Shown piece after piece: positions 16,303 through 25,847 of a stretch of 32,845 nucleotides of DNA. Made by a program: the position numbers and the translations under genes. The first letter of the stretch is position 1; the number at the start of each line of letters is the position of its first letter. Source of the stretch: an uncultured Burkholderiales bacterium. GTDB lineage: Bacteria > Pseudomonadota > Gammaproteobacteria > Burkholderiales > Burkholderiaceae_C. The notes beneath the pieces are model-generated. The model made no database searches. It saw nothing but the letters and a program-made list of their open reading frames with translations, and was not told the DNA's origin. Location of the stretch: positions 1 through 32,845 of the forward strand of contig CAIKVH010000078.1 of the NCBI GenBank assembly GCA_903830725.1, read 5' to 3'.

Positions 16303-17505
16303 TTAGAAATTTTTACTGACGAACTCTTTAATGCGGTGAGCGGCCTCAAGGCACTCCTTTGTCTCTGCGACCAAGGCCATTCGAATTCTGCCTTTTCCAG
16401 GATTTTTACCGTCAACCTCTCTTGCTAGGTAACTTCCCGGTAACACAGTCACATTGTATTGAGTCAAAAGATCTTTTGCAAAAGCCTCATCATTTCCGCC
16501 CGGTACCCCAGCCCATAAATAAAAAGCAGCGTCGGGAAGTCGAACATCTAGGCAAGTTTCAAGCACTGGCGTTACTGCAGCGAATTTTTCTCTGTACATA
16601 TTGCGGTTTTCTGTAACATGAGTTTCATCATTCCAAGCCACTATGCTAGCGGCTTGTACCATTCCACTCATTGCACTTCCGTGATACGTTCTATATAACA
16701 GATAGGGCTTGATTAGATCTGCGTCACCCGCCACAAAACCGCTTCTCATGCCCGGAACATTGCTTCTCTTGGAGAGGGAGGTAAATGCAATTAAATTCTT
16801 GAAATCTTTAATACCTAGCTTTTGTGCAGCTTCCAGGCCGCCAAGCGGGGCATCATCTCTGAAATAAATTTCGCTGTAGCATTCATCGGAGGCTATGACA
16901 AAACCGTATTTTTTACTGAGATTAAATATCTTGCTCCATTCTGCCAAGTCCATTACTGCACCTGTTGGATTACCTGGAGAGCAAACAATTACAAGCTGCG
17001 TCTGATTCCAAATATCCTCTGGAACCTTGTCCCAGTCTAGGCCAAAATTACGAGCAGGATCGCTTGGAACATAAAAAGGCTCAGCCCCAGCAAGAAGGGC
17101 AGCACCTTCGTAGATTTGATAGAAGGGGTTGGGACAGATTACCTTAACAGAGGCATTGCCTTTACCTTTTGGATTTATCACCGCCTGTGTGAAAGAGAAG
17201 AGCGCTTCTCGAGATCCGTTGGTCGGCAAAATTTGAGTGTTTGGGTTCAGGCTTACAGAGTAGCGCCGCTTTAGCCAATCAGCGCATGCTTGCCTAAGCG
17301 CGGGCTCGCCAATAGTTGGGGGATAGCCACTTAGAGCTTTAAAATTTTGCGTTATTGATTCCAATATGAATCCAGGTGTTGCGTGCTTAGGCTCTCCTAT
17401 CCCAAGGCTAATGGGTGTGTATTTTGTATTTTCGGGGATGTCAGAAAATAAATTTTTTAAGCGCTCAAAGGGATACGGCTTAAGTTTTTCTAATAATGGA
17501 TTCAT
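16303..17505 (-). CDS. dapC: N-succinyldiaminopimelate aminotransferase DapC
   Basis: DapC makes N-succinyl-LL-diaminopimelate from the keto precursor with glutamate as amino donor. The 400-residue protein is a fold-type I PLP aminotransferase. Visible residues are SPGNPTG (176-182), Asp207 and Tyr210 in SDECYSE, and the PLP lysine Lys246 in [18 protein letters not shown] near the end carries the substrate-carboxylate Arg. The N-terminus [15 protein letters not shown] is typical of betaproteobacterial DapC, and dapD-dapE next to it confirm the function. It is the first gene of the dap cluster. No Shine-Dalgarno is present; an inverted repeat includes the start codon. Confidence 0.95.
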   Translation of the reverse strand: MNPLLEKLKPYPFERLKNLFSDIPENTKYTPISLGIGEPKHATPGFILESITQNFKALSGYPPTIGEPALRQACADWLKRRYSVSLNPNTQILPTNGSREALFSFTQAVINPKGKGNASVKVICPNPFYQIYEGAALLAGAEPFYVPSDPARNFGLDWDKVPEDIWNQTQLVIVCSPGNPTGAVMDLAEWSKIFNLSKKYGFVIASDECYSEIYFRDDAPLGGLEAAQKLGIKDFKNLIAFTSLSKRSNVPGMRSGFVAGDADLIKPYLLYRTYHGSAMSGMVQAASIVAWNDETHVTENRNMYREKFAAVTPVLETCLDVRLPDAAFYLWAGVPGGNDEAFAKDLLTQYNVTVLPGSYLAREVDGKNPGKGRIRMALVAETKECLEAAHRIKEFVSKNF

Positions 17506-17538
17506 AGTCTGTATTATCTTTTAAATCAAACAGACTAT
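17504..17538. repeat. Perfect 9-bp inverted repeat over the dapC start codon
   Basis: ATAGTCTGT (17504-17512) and ACAGACTAT (17530-17538) are exact inverses separated by 17 nt. The dapC start codon (17503-17505) begins inside the left arm. It may be an operator, or in RNA a stem that hides the start codon. Confidence 0.7.
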
Positions 17539-17875
17539 TTCCAAAAAGCCTGTGGCTTTGCCTGTGTAGTGTGTAATCCCGAGGGCGTTTGCTTGGTTTT
17601 GGTTACTTTTTCATCAAATATTAATGGCTTCCCCTTTTTTTTAAAAGGTGAAAATACCTCAAAATGCATTAAAGTTGATTTAAAGTAATGAAAATTAACT
17701 CATCTCTCCAGTTTTACGGTGCTTATTGCCGATTACAGGGGATACTAGAGGGTTTGCAGTGGCAGTTAGGCCATTGAAAGGCGAGTTATCATCTCGTTAG
17801 CCTTCAAGAGGTGCCTTTTCTGTGTTGTTTTGCTCCCTGCATTTTCATTTTTTCTAGTTTCAAGGGTGTCTGTCG
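17506..17875. other. 370-nt divergent intergenic region between dapC and smc
   Basis: No convincing gene. Contents: the inverted repeat at the dapC start; a short stem AAAGCC/GGCTTT (17545-17559) followed on the minus strand by T residues; a CCTTTT/AAAAGG stem (17633-17648); and a 29-codon ORF (17688-17777, +) with a weak ribosome site. A smc ribosome site AAGGG lies at 17862-17866. No near-consensus smc promoter was picked out. Confidence 0.5.
17513..17518 (-). promoter_or_regulatory. Candidate -10 box GATAAT for dapC
   Basis: On the minus strand GATAAT is 7 nt before the dapC ATG, in the spacer of the inverted repeat. A weak TTGGAA lies 20 nt further up. If used, the transcript would be leaderless. 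Confidence 0.4.
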
Positions 17876-20800
17876 GTGCGTTTAACTTCCATCAAAATTT
17901 CAGGCTTCAAGTCATTTGCTGAGCCCACTACTTTCATGCTCCCGGGGCAACTTGTTGGAGTGGTCGGCCCTAACGGCTGTGGCAAGTCCAACATAATCGA
18001 CGCAGTTCGCTGGGTTTTGGGCGAGAGTAGAGCCAGTGAACTTCGAGGCGAGTCAATGCAGGACGTTATTTTTAACGGCACCACGACCCGCAAAGCCTCT
18101 AGTCGTTCTAGTGTTGAACTTATATTCGACAACTCCGATCACAGAGCCGGTGGTCAGTGGGCGCAATACACTGAGATTGCTGTTAAGCGTGTTCTGACTA
18201 GGGACGGCACCAGCAGCTATTACTTGAACAACCAACCCGTGCGTCGTAGAGACGTTCAGGATGTATTTTTAGGCACCGGTTTAGGTCCAAGAGCGTATGC
18301 AATTATTGGTCAAGGAACGATTAGTCGTATTATTGAATCAAAGCCCGAGGAATTAAGACTATTCCTTGAGGAAGCGGCAGGGGTCTCTAAATACAAAGAG
18401 CGGCGTCGCGAGACAGAAAACCGATTATCAGATACCCGTGAAAACTTGGTGCGTGTAGAAGATATTCTTCGCGAACTCAACGCGAATTTGGAGAAGCTTG
18501 AAAAACAAGCTGAGGTTGCAAATCATTACAACGCCTTGACGGCAGAGGTAGCCCTCAAGCAGCACCAACTTTGGTATTTACGTAGAGCTGAATCTGAGCG
18601 TGATCAGATTCAAATCAAGACACAACAAGAACGCGCTAGTGTCGATTTAGAAGCCAAAATTGCAGATCTCAGAAAGATTGAGTCTGAACTCGAAACTATT
18701 CGTCAATCCCATTATCTCTCTGGGGACCAACTCAACCAAGCTCAAGGTTTATTGTATGAATCTACTGCGGAGGTTGGACGATTGGAGGGCGAGATTCGCT
18801 TTGTGGTCAGTTCGAAAGAGCGTACACAAGAGCGTATAAAACAACTCAACGAGCAGCGCGCTCAGTGGCTCGACCAAAAGAGTCAGGCTGAACAAGAGCT
18901 TGCACAGCTCATCGAATCCGAATCCACACAGGTCGAGCAGCTAAGCATTTTAGAAGCTCGTTTGGAGGAGGAGCGCGATCATCTACCCAGCATTGAAGCA
19001 CAGTGGAGAGCCGCTCAAAACGATGCCGATGTTCAAAAGTCTAAAGTCATAGAGATTCAACAGCACATCCAGGTTCTAGCAGCTGATCAGCGCAACCTTG
19101 ATGAACAAGACAGACAGTTCGAAATGCGCGCAGAGCGACTAAACGGTGAGCGCTCAGCACTTGAGGCCCCAGATCGAGAGCACCTAAAGCAACTAGAGTC
19201 TGATTTAAGTGCTGCGAAAGCTAATTTTGAGGACGCTGAGTCCAGGATGCTCGAGTTGCAAGAGCGTGTTCCAGAGCTTGACAAAGCAAGGAGTGAGGCA
19301 CAGGCGATAAGTAACCAAGAATCTGCCAAGCTCTCAGATTTGAGCGCAAAACTTGATGCACTCGTATCCTTGCAAGAAAAAGTTAAAACTGATTCCAAAT
19401 TAAAACCTTGGTTATCCAAGCACGGTCTAGATGGTTTAGAGGCGCTCTGGGGACGCATACATATTGAAAAAGGCTGGGAAAATGCGCTTGAGGCTGCGCT
19501 TCGTGAGCGACTTGCTTCTCTAGAGGTTTCAAAGCTTGAGATGGTGGCTTCATTTGCAAAGGATACACCTCCCTCAAAACTATCTTTCTATTCAAGTCAT
19601 TCCAAAACCGCTGGCGTATCCTCGCAAAAGCGTGCTCAGCTTACCCCGTTAATTGATTTGGTTAAAACAAGAGACGCCGATCAACGGGCTTTATTTACAG
19701 AGTGGTTACAAGGTGCATTTACTTGTGGCTCACTTGATGAGGCATTAACGCTTAGATCGGGTTTGAGTTTGGGTGAGGTGATCTATGTGGCTGCGGGGCA
19801 CGCTGTCACTGGCAACAGTGTTAGCTTTTACGCGCCCGATAACGAACAAGCGGGCTTACTCGCTCGAGCGCAAGAAATTGAAAATTTAGACAAAGAACTT
19901 AAAGCTCAAAAATTTATCGCTGAGGAATCAAAAAATACTTTGATTCGACTCGAAGTTGATTACAAAAACGCTTCTCAACAACTTACTGAAATTCGGTTCC
20001 AAGTCACCCAACTGCAGCAAAAACTACATGATCTTCAGGTTCAAACTCTGAAGCTCTCCCAACAAGCCGAACAAACTCAGCAGCGTGCAGATCAATTGCA
20101 GACTGAACTTGATGAGTTAAAAGAGTCGCGTAATTCAATCAAAGAGAGACGAATCTCTGCTGAGGCGCGTTTTGAATCTTTGGATATGGAACTATCTGAC
20201 AACCAAGAGCGATTTGCTAATTTAGAGCAGGCGGTGATGGATGCAGAAAAGCAACTCGAAAATGCAAGAGAAGCTCTTAGACAATCTGAGAGGTTACACC
20301 AAGAGGCGGAGTTTGCGGCTAGAACTCTAATCTCGCGAAAAGCAGAGCTTGAGCGTTTAGGACAATCTGCGCAAAATCAACTTCAAAGTATCACCGAAGA
20401 AGAAACTCGTTTAAACCAAGAGCTAGCTCAACTCTCGGACGAAAGCGCCCGTGCAGGACTGCAACAAGCGCTCGAATTAAAGTCAGAGCGTGAGCAAGAC
20501 CTCGCTAGCAAAAGAAGCGAATATGATGGGCTAACCGCTAGCCTTAGGAGCACTGATGAGAGCAGACTCCAACGAGAGCGCGAGCTTGATCCTTTAAGGC
20601 AGAAGATTACTGATTTGCAACTGAAAGAGCAAGCCGCTCGAATTGGATTTGAACAGTTTGATGAACAACTCCGATTGGCAGAGGCCAATTTGGAGTTGGT
20701 CAGCGCCTCCATTGAGGAGTCTAACGTCCAGCTCAGCGGTCTGCAGTCTTCAATCGATAAGATTCAAAGAGAGATTTCTGGACTTGGGGCTGTTAATTTG

Positions 20801-21400
20801 GCCGCCCTAGATGAGCTAAGTACATCCAAGGAACGCAAAATGTTCTTAGATTCACAGTCTGCAGATTTGAACGAAGCCATGACCACTTTAGAACTTGCAA
20901 TCAAGAAAATTGATGGTGAGACAAGGGAACTATTGGGGGGCACCTTCAATACGGTGAACGAACATTTTGGGCGTATGTTCCCCGAGCTATTTGGCGGTGG
21001 AAATGCAAAGTTGGTGATGACGGGCGAGGAGATATTGGACTCAGGTGTTCAGGTAATGGCTCAGCCACCTGGTAAGAAAAATCAGACGATCCATCTCTTA
21101 TCAGGAGGCGAGAAAGCCCTGACAGCAATTGCCTTAGTGTTTGCCATCTTCCAGTTAAATCCTGCTCCTTTTTGTTTGCTCGATGAGGTTGATGCACCTC
21201 TTGACGATGCCAACACTGAGCGTTATGCCAAACTGGTGAAAGCTATGGCAAAAGAAACGCAGTTCTTATTTATATCTCACAATAAGATTGCAATGGAGAT
21301 GGCAGAACAACTCATCGGCGTGACCATGCAAGAGCAGGGGGTTTCTCGGATCGTTGCTGTAGATATGGAAGCCGCGGTCTCTCTGGCGGAAACGGTATAG
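17876..21400 (+). CDS. smc: Chromosome segregation protein SMC
   Basis: SMC is the ATPase arm of the condensin-like complex that organises and segregates the chromosome. It has 1,174 residues, normal for the family. Head N-half: Walker A GPNGCGKS (31-38). Long coiled coil: about 170-500. Hinge: about 505-655, from KPWLSKHGLDGLEALWG to VSFYAPDNEQAG. Returning coil: to about 970. Head C-half: signature LLSGGEKALTA (about 1074) and Walker B FCLLDEVDAPLDD (about 1098). The start is GTG, with AAGGG 9 nt before it, and RLTSIKISGFKSFA is the expected N-terminus. It heads the plus-strand smc-zipA-ligA-def series; zipA begins 39 nt after it. Confidence 0.97.
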   Translation: MRLTSIKISGFKSFAEPTTFMLPGQLVGVVGPNGCGKSNIIDAVRWVLGESRASELRGESMQDVIFNGTTTRKASSRSSVELIFDNSDHRAGGQWAQYTEIAVKRVLTRDGTSSYYLNNQPVRRRDVQDVFLGTGLGPRAYAIIGQGTISRIIESKPEELRLFLEEAAGVSKYKERRRETENRLSDTRENLVRVEDILRELNANLEKLEKQAEVANHYNALTAEVALKQHQLWYLRRAESERDQIQIKTQQERASVDLEAKIADLRKIESELETIRQSHYLSGDQLNQAQGLLYESTAEVGRLEGEIRFVVSSKERTQERIKQLNEQRAQWLDQKSQAEQELAQLIESESTQVEQLSILEARLEEERDHLPSIEAQWRAAQNDADVQKSKVIEIQQHIQVLAADQRNLDEQDRQFEMRAERLNGERSALEAPDREHLKQLESDLSAAKANFEDAESRMLELQERVPELDKARSEAQAISNQESAKLSDLSAKLDALVSLQEKVKTDSKLKPWLSKHGLDGLEALWGRIHIEKGWENALEAALRERLASLEVSKLEMVASFAKDTPPSKLSFYSSHSKTAGVSSQKRAQLTPLIDLVKTRDADQRALFTEWLQGAFTCGSLDEALTLRSGLSLGEVIYVAAGHAVTGNSVSFYAPDNEQAGLLARAQEIENLDKELKAQKFIAEESKNTLIRLEVDYKNASQQLTEIRFQVTQLQQKLHDLQVQTLKLSQQAEQTQQRADQLQTELDELKESRNSIKERRISAEARFESLDMELSDNQERFANLEQAVMDAEKQLENAREALRQSERLHQEAEFAARTLISRKAELERLGQSAQNQLQSITEEETRLNQELAQLSDESARAGLQQALELKSEREQDLASKRSEYDGLTASLRSTDESRLQRERELDPLRQKITDLQLKEQAARIGFEQFDEQLRLAEANLELVSASIEESNVQLSGLQSSIDKIQREISGLGAVNLAALDELSTSKERKMFLDSQSADLNEAMTTLELAIKKIDGETRELLGGTFNTVNEHFGRMFPELFGGGNAKLVMTGEEILDSGVQVMAQPPGKKNQTIHLLSGGEKALTAIALVFAIFQLNPAPFCLLDEVDAPLDDANTERYAKLVKAMAKETQFLFISHNKIAMEMAEQLIGVTMQEQGVSRIVAVDMEAAVSLAETV

Positions 21401-21439
21401 ACATGTTTGACTTTGGGCCATTGGGTGAATTGATTAAAA

Positions 21440-22558
21440 ATGAGTAATTTACAAATTGGATTGGCTATTTCGGGCGCGATCATTTTGATCGCCCTTTTGG
21501 TTCATGGATCTTGGACATCGCGCAGGAGTGTCCCTAGGCAAGCAGAGCCACTTCTGAGTAATCAAGAGCTTGAAGCACTAAGCGAAAACGGCCATGCTGG
21601 ATCTGGCCCCGTTGATCCTACTTCCGCCTCGCTCAGTTTTAATGAGGAGTACCTGGCTGCGCAAAATGCGTACGGAACTCTCGGTCTAGATGCCAACAAC
21701 CAAGGCGCAATATCAGGCGTTAAGTCCGCCCGTCCAATGCTACTCATGGACGCATTGATTGATGTCTTGACACTCATAGAGTTGGAGGGGCCGGTGAGTG
21801 GGGAGGCCGCATTACAAGCTTTTCCACAATCTCGACGGGTTGGGACCAAAATCTTCGCTGTTGAGGGGTTAAACGCAGAATCCGGAGAATGGGAGCAACT
21901 TCGCAATGGACAGCGTTACAGTGCCTTCCAATCGGGAGTTCAATTGGCTAATAGAGGGGGTCCATTAAATGAGATTGAGTTTTCTGAATTTGTTATGAAA
22001 ACCCAGTCCTTTGCTGATCACTTCAACGCAACACCAGAATTCCCCGATATGATTGAAGTCATCTCAAGGGCTAGGGAGCTCGATCACTTTGCAACTCAAC
22101 ATGACGCTCAGCTAAGTTTCACCCTCAAAGCTCAAGACAGTGCATGGAGTCCTGGCTACGTTCATCAACATGCTGCACATTTGGGTTTTATTGCCGGATC
22201 TATCGCAGGTCGAATGGTGATACCTTCTGATACTGCGGGAAATCCTCATTTACTGAGCCTGAGCTATGACAGTCGTGCTGCGCTTGCTGACGATCCTACT
22301 TTGGCCGCAATCACAGAGATTTCACTTTTGCTTGATGTAACCCATGTGCCTCGCAACCAAGCGCCTTTTCCTTTGATGTGTCAACTTGCTCAGCAACTTG
22401 CGAGTGAAATGGATGGTTTGATTACGGATGATAATGGCCAGCCTTTAAATGATTCTTCCATGCAAATCATTAATCGTGATTTAGAACAACTGTACACAGC
22501 TCTTGAGCAGCGAGATTTAGCTGCAGGTTCAGTTCAAGCCCGAAGACTGTTCAGTTGA
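21440..22558 (+). CDS. zipA: Cell division protein ZipA
   Basis: ZipA tethers FtsZ to the inner membrane at mid-cell. The 372-residue protein has one N-terminal membrane segment (about residues 5-22, IGLAISGAIILIALLV), a basic patch (TSRRSVPR), a variable linker, and a C-terminal ZipA/FtsZ-binding domain from about residue 130 (FAVEGLNAESGEWEQL) to about 355. The linker is shorter and less Pro/Gln-rich than in enterobacteria. Its place between smc and ligA matches other Burkholderiales. Overall similarity to ZipA is moderate, and context raises the confidence. Confidence 0.9.
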   Translation: MSNLQIGLAISGAIILIALLVHGSWTSRRSVPRQAEPLLSNQELEALSENGHAGSGPVDPTSASLSFNEEYLAAQNAYGTLGLDANNQGAISGVKSARPMLLMDALIDVLTLIELEGPVSGEAALQAFPQSRRVGTKIFAVEGLNAESGEWEQLRNGQRYSAFQSGVQLANRGGPLNEIEFSEFVMKTQSFADHFNATPEFPDMIEVISRARELDHFATQHDAQLSFTLKAQDSAWSPGYVHQHAAHLGFIAGSIAGRMVIPSDTAGNPHLLSLSYDSRAALADDPTLAAITEISLLLDVTHVPRNQAPFPLMCQLAQQLASEMDGLITDDNGQPLNDSSMQIINRDLEQLYTALEQRDLAAGSVQARRLFS

Positions 22559-22616
22559 TTAAACTAGGTTCCAATTGATATTCGCAGTTGAATTTGATTT
22601 TTTCTTTCAGAATTAA

Positions 22617-24773
<2,157 letters not shown>

Positions 24774-24794
24774 TTGTTTTAATAAATTAAAGTC

Positions 24795-25334
24795 ATGACG
24801 GTTAAAGAAATTTTGAAAATGGGTGATCCAAGGTTGTTGCGTGTTGCACTCCCTGTAGAGCGCTTTGATACGCATGAACTCAAATTGTTACTAAAAGATA
24901 TGACTGCAACAATGCTCCAAGCTCAAGGAGTTGGATTAGCAGCCCCCCAAATTGGAGTCAACCTCCAGGTTGTTATGTTTGGAACGGGGGAGCCCAATCC
25001 AAGATATCCCAAGGAGGCGCCTGTCGCTAAGACTGTATTAATTAATCCCGTAATAACGCCTTTGTCTGAGGATACGGAGGAGGGTTGGGAGGGGTGTTTA
25101 TCTGTTCCTGGGCTTAGGGGAAAGGTGCCTAGATGGAAATCAATCCGATATTCAGGATTTGATGAAAAGGGTACCCCTATAGAAAAGGAGGCTGAGGGAT
25201 TTCATGCGCGTATGGTGCAACACGAATGCGATCATCTATGGGGAATTTTATATCCCATGCGTATTAAGGACTTTACGCAATTTGGATTTACGGAGGTACT
25301 TTTCCCCGGTCTAAGCGATAGTTCAGATGATTAG
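24795..25334 (+). CDS. def: Peptide deformylase (type-2-like copy)
   Basis: The enzyme removes the formyl group from the N-terminal Met of new proteins. In its 179 residues the three deformylase motifs are intact: [10 protein letters not shown] (45-54), EGCLSV with metal ligand Cys101, and QHECDHL with His143, Glu144 and His147. The sequence resembles the second deformylase of Burkholderiales ([15 protein letters not shown], then [17 protein letters not shown]) rather than the copy usually next to fmt, and no fmt gene is adjacent. It lies 21 nt after ligA and is probably co-transcribed with it. Confidence 0.94.
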   Translation: MTVKEILKMGDPRLLRVALPVERFDTHELKLLLKDMTATMLQAQGVGLAAPQIGVNLQVVMFGTGEPNPRYPKEAPVAKTVLINPVITPLSEDTEEGWEGCLSVPGLRGKVPRWKSIRYSGFDEKGTPIEKEAEGFHARMVQHECDHLWGILYPMRIKDFTQFGFTEVLFPGLSDSSDD

Positions 25335-25386
25335 TGGCGTGTTTAGGGGGTAACTTATTTGCGTTTAAATCATGCAAATCGCGCGA

Positions 25387-25713
25387 CTACCTCACGCGGC
25401 TAAAACACTCTGAGATTCTTTGGTTGTTTAACCAAGTGTTACTTGTAGCTCTGGGGCCGTGGTCAATGGGGAGATTCATTGCCTTGACCAAACAGTTGTC
25501 CGCATTGGCAACATAAGTTAATTCGTTAGCGTCCGTCTTGGTTTTGTTTAATGATTTACCCTCGGTGTTTCGACCGTTTGAAATTTCGGTATTTGAAGAG
25601 GGTTTAGAAGACTGCGCACTCGTTGACATACAAAAGAGACTCAACGACAGGAAGAGAATAGATAAACTGATTTGATTGGAGTATTTTGTAACTGTAGGCA
25701 ATTGAGAACTCAT
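25387..25713 (-). CDS. Small secreted protein of unknown function
   Basis: The 108-residue protein has a clear Sec signal peptide: a hydrophobic core ISLSILFLSLSLF followed by the cleavage-type motif STSAQ near residues 30-34. The mature chain is polar, rich in Ser, Asn and Thr, with two Cys residues (in ADNCLVKAM and ISECFSRV) that could form a disulfide in the periplasm. I recognise no family. A good promoter lies about 30 nt upstream, but there is no clear Shine-Dalgarno. It is isolated, between convergent def and the end of glnD. Confidence 0.62.
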   Translation of the reverse strand: MSSQLPTVTKYSNQISLSILFLSLSLFCMSTSAQSSKPSSNTEISNGRNTEGKSLNKTKTDANELTYVANADNCLVKAMNLPIDHGPRATSNTWLNNQRISECFSRVR

Positions 25714-25746
25714 AATTTGATAGATGTTTTAAAAGTTGATGTGCAC

Positions 25747-25775
25747 AGATTAACTTGGAGGGTTAGGAGTGTCAA
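25747..25775 (-). promoter_or_regulatory. Promoter of the small secreted protein gene
   Basis: On the minus strand a perfect -35 TTGACA (25770-25775) and a -10-like TAATCT (25747-25752) are 17 nt apart. A transcript would begin near 25740, about 27 nt before the ATG at 25713. Confidence 0.55.
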
Positions 25776-25847
25776 CACAAATTCGCACAGTATTTGTATT
25801 GTAAACTGAACTCCTTCCCAGCATAGACCGCTACAGATTGCCTGGAC

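Noticed and set aside
17506-17875. Known riboswitch (lysine class) or tRNA in the dapC-smc gap
   Set aside because: No cloverleaf, conserved lysine-riboswitch core or CCA end could be traced; only short stems are present.
19087-21197. Several Ser-rich minus-strand ORFs inside smc
   Set aside because: They are a by-product of the Glu/Leu/Gln-rich coiled-coil codons read on the other strand.
25334-25516. 60-codon ORF following def
   Set aside because: It overlaps the secreted-protein gene on the other strand, has no ribosome site or family features, and starts on the def stop.
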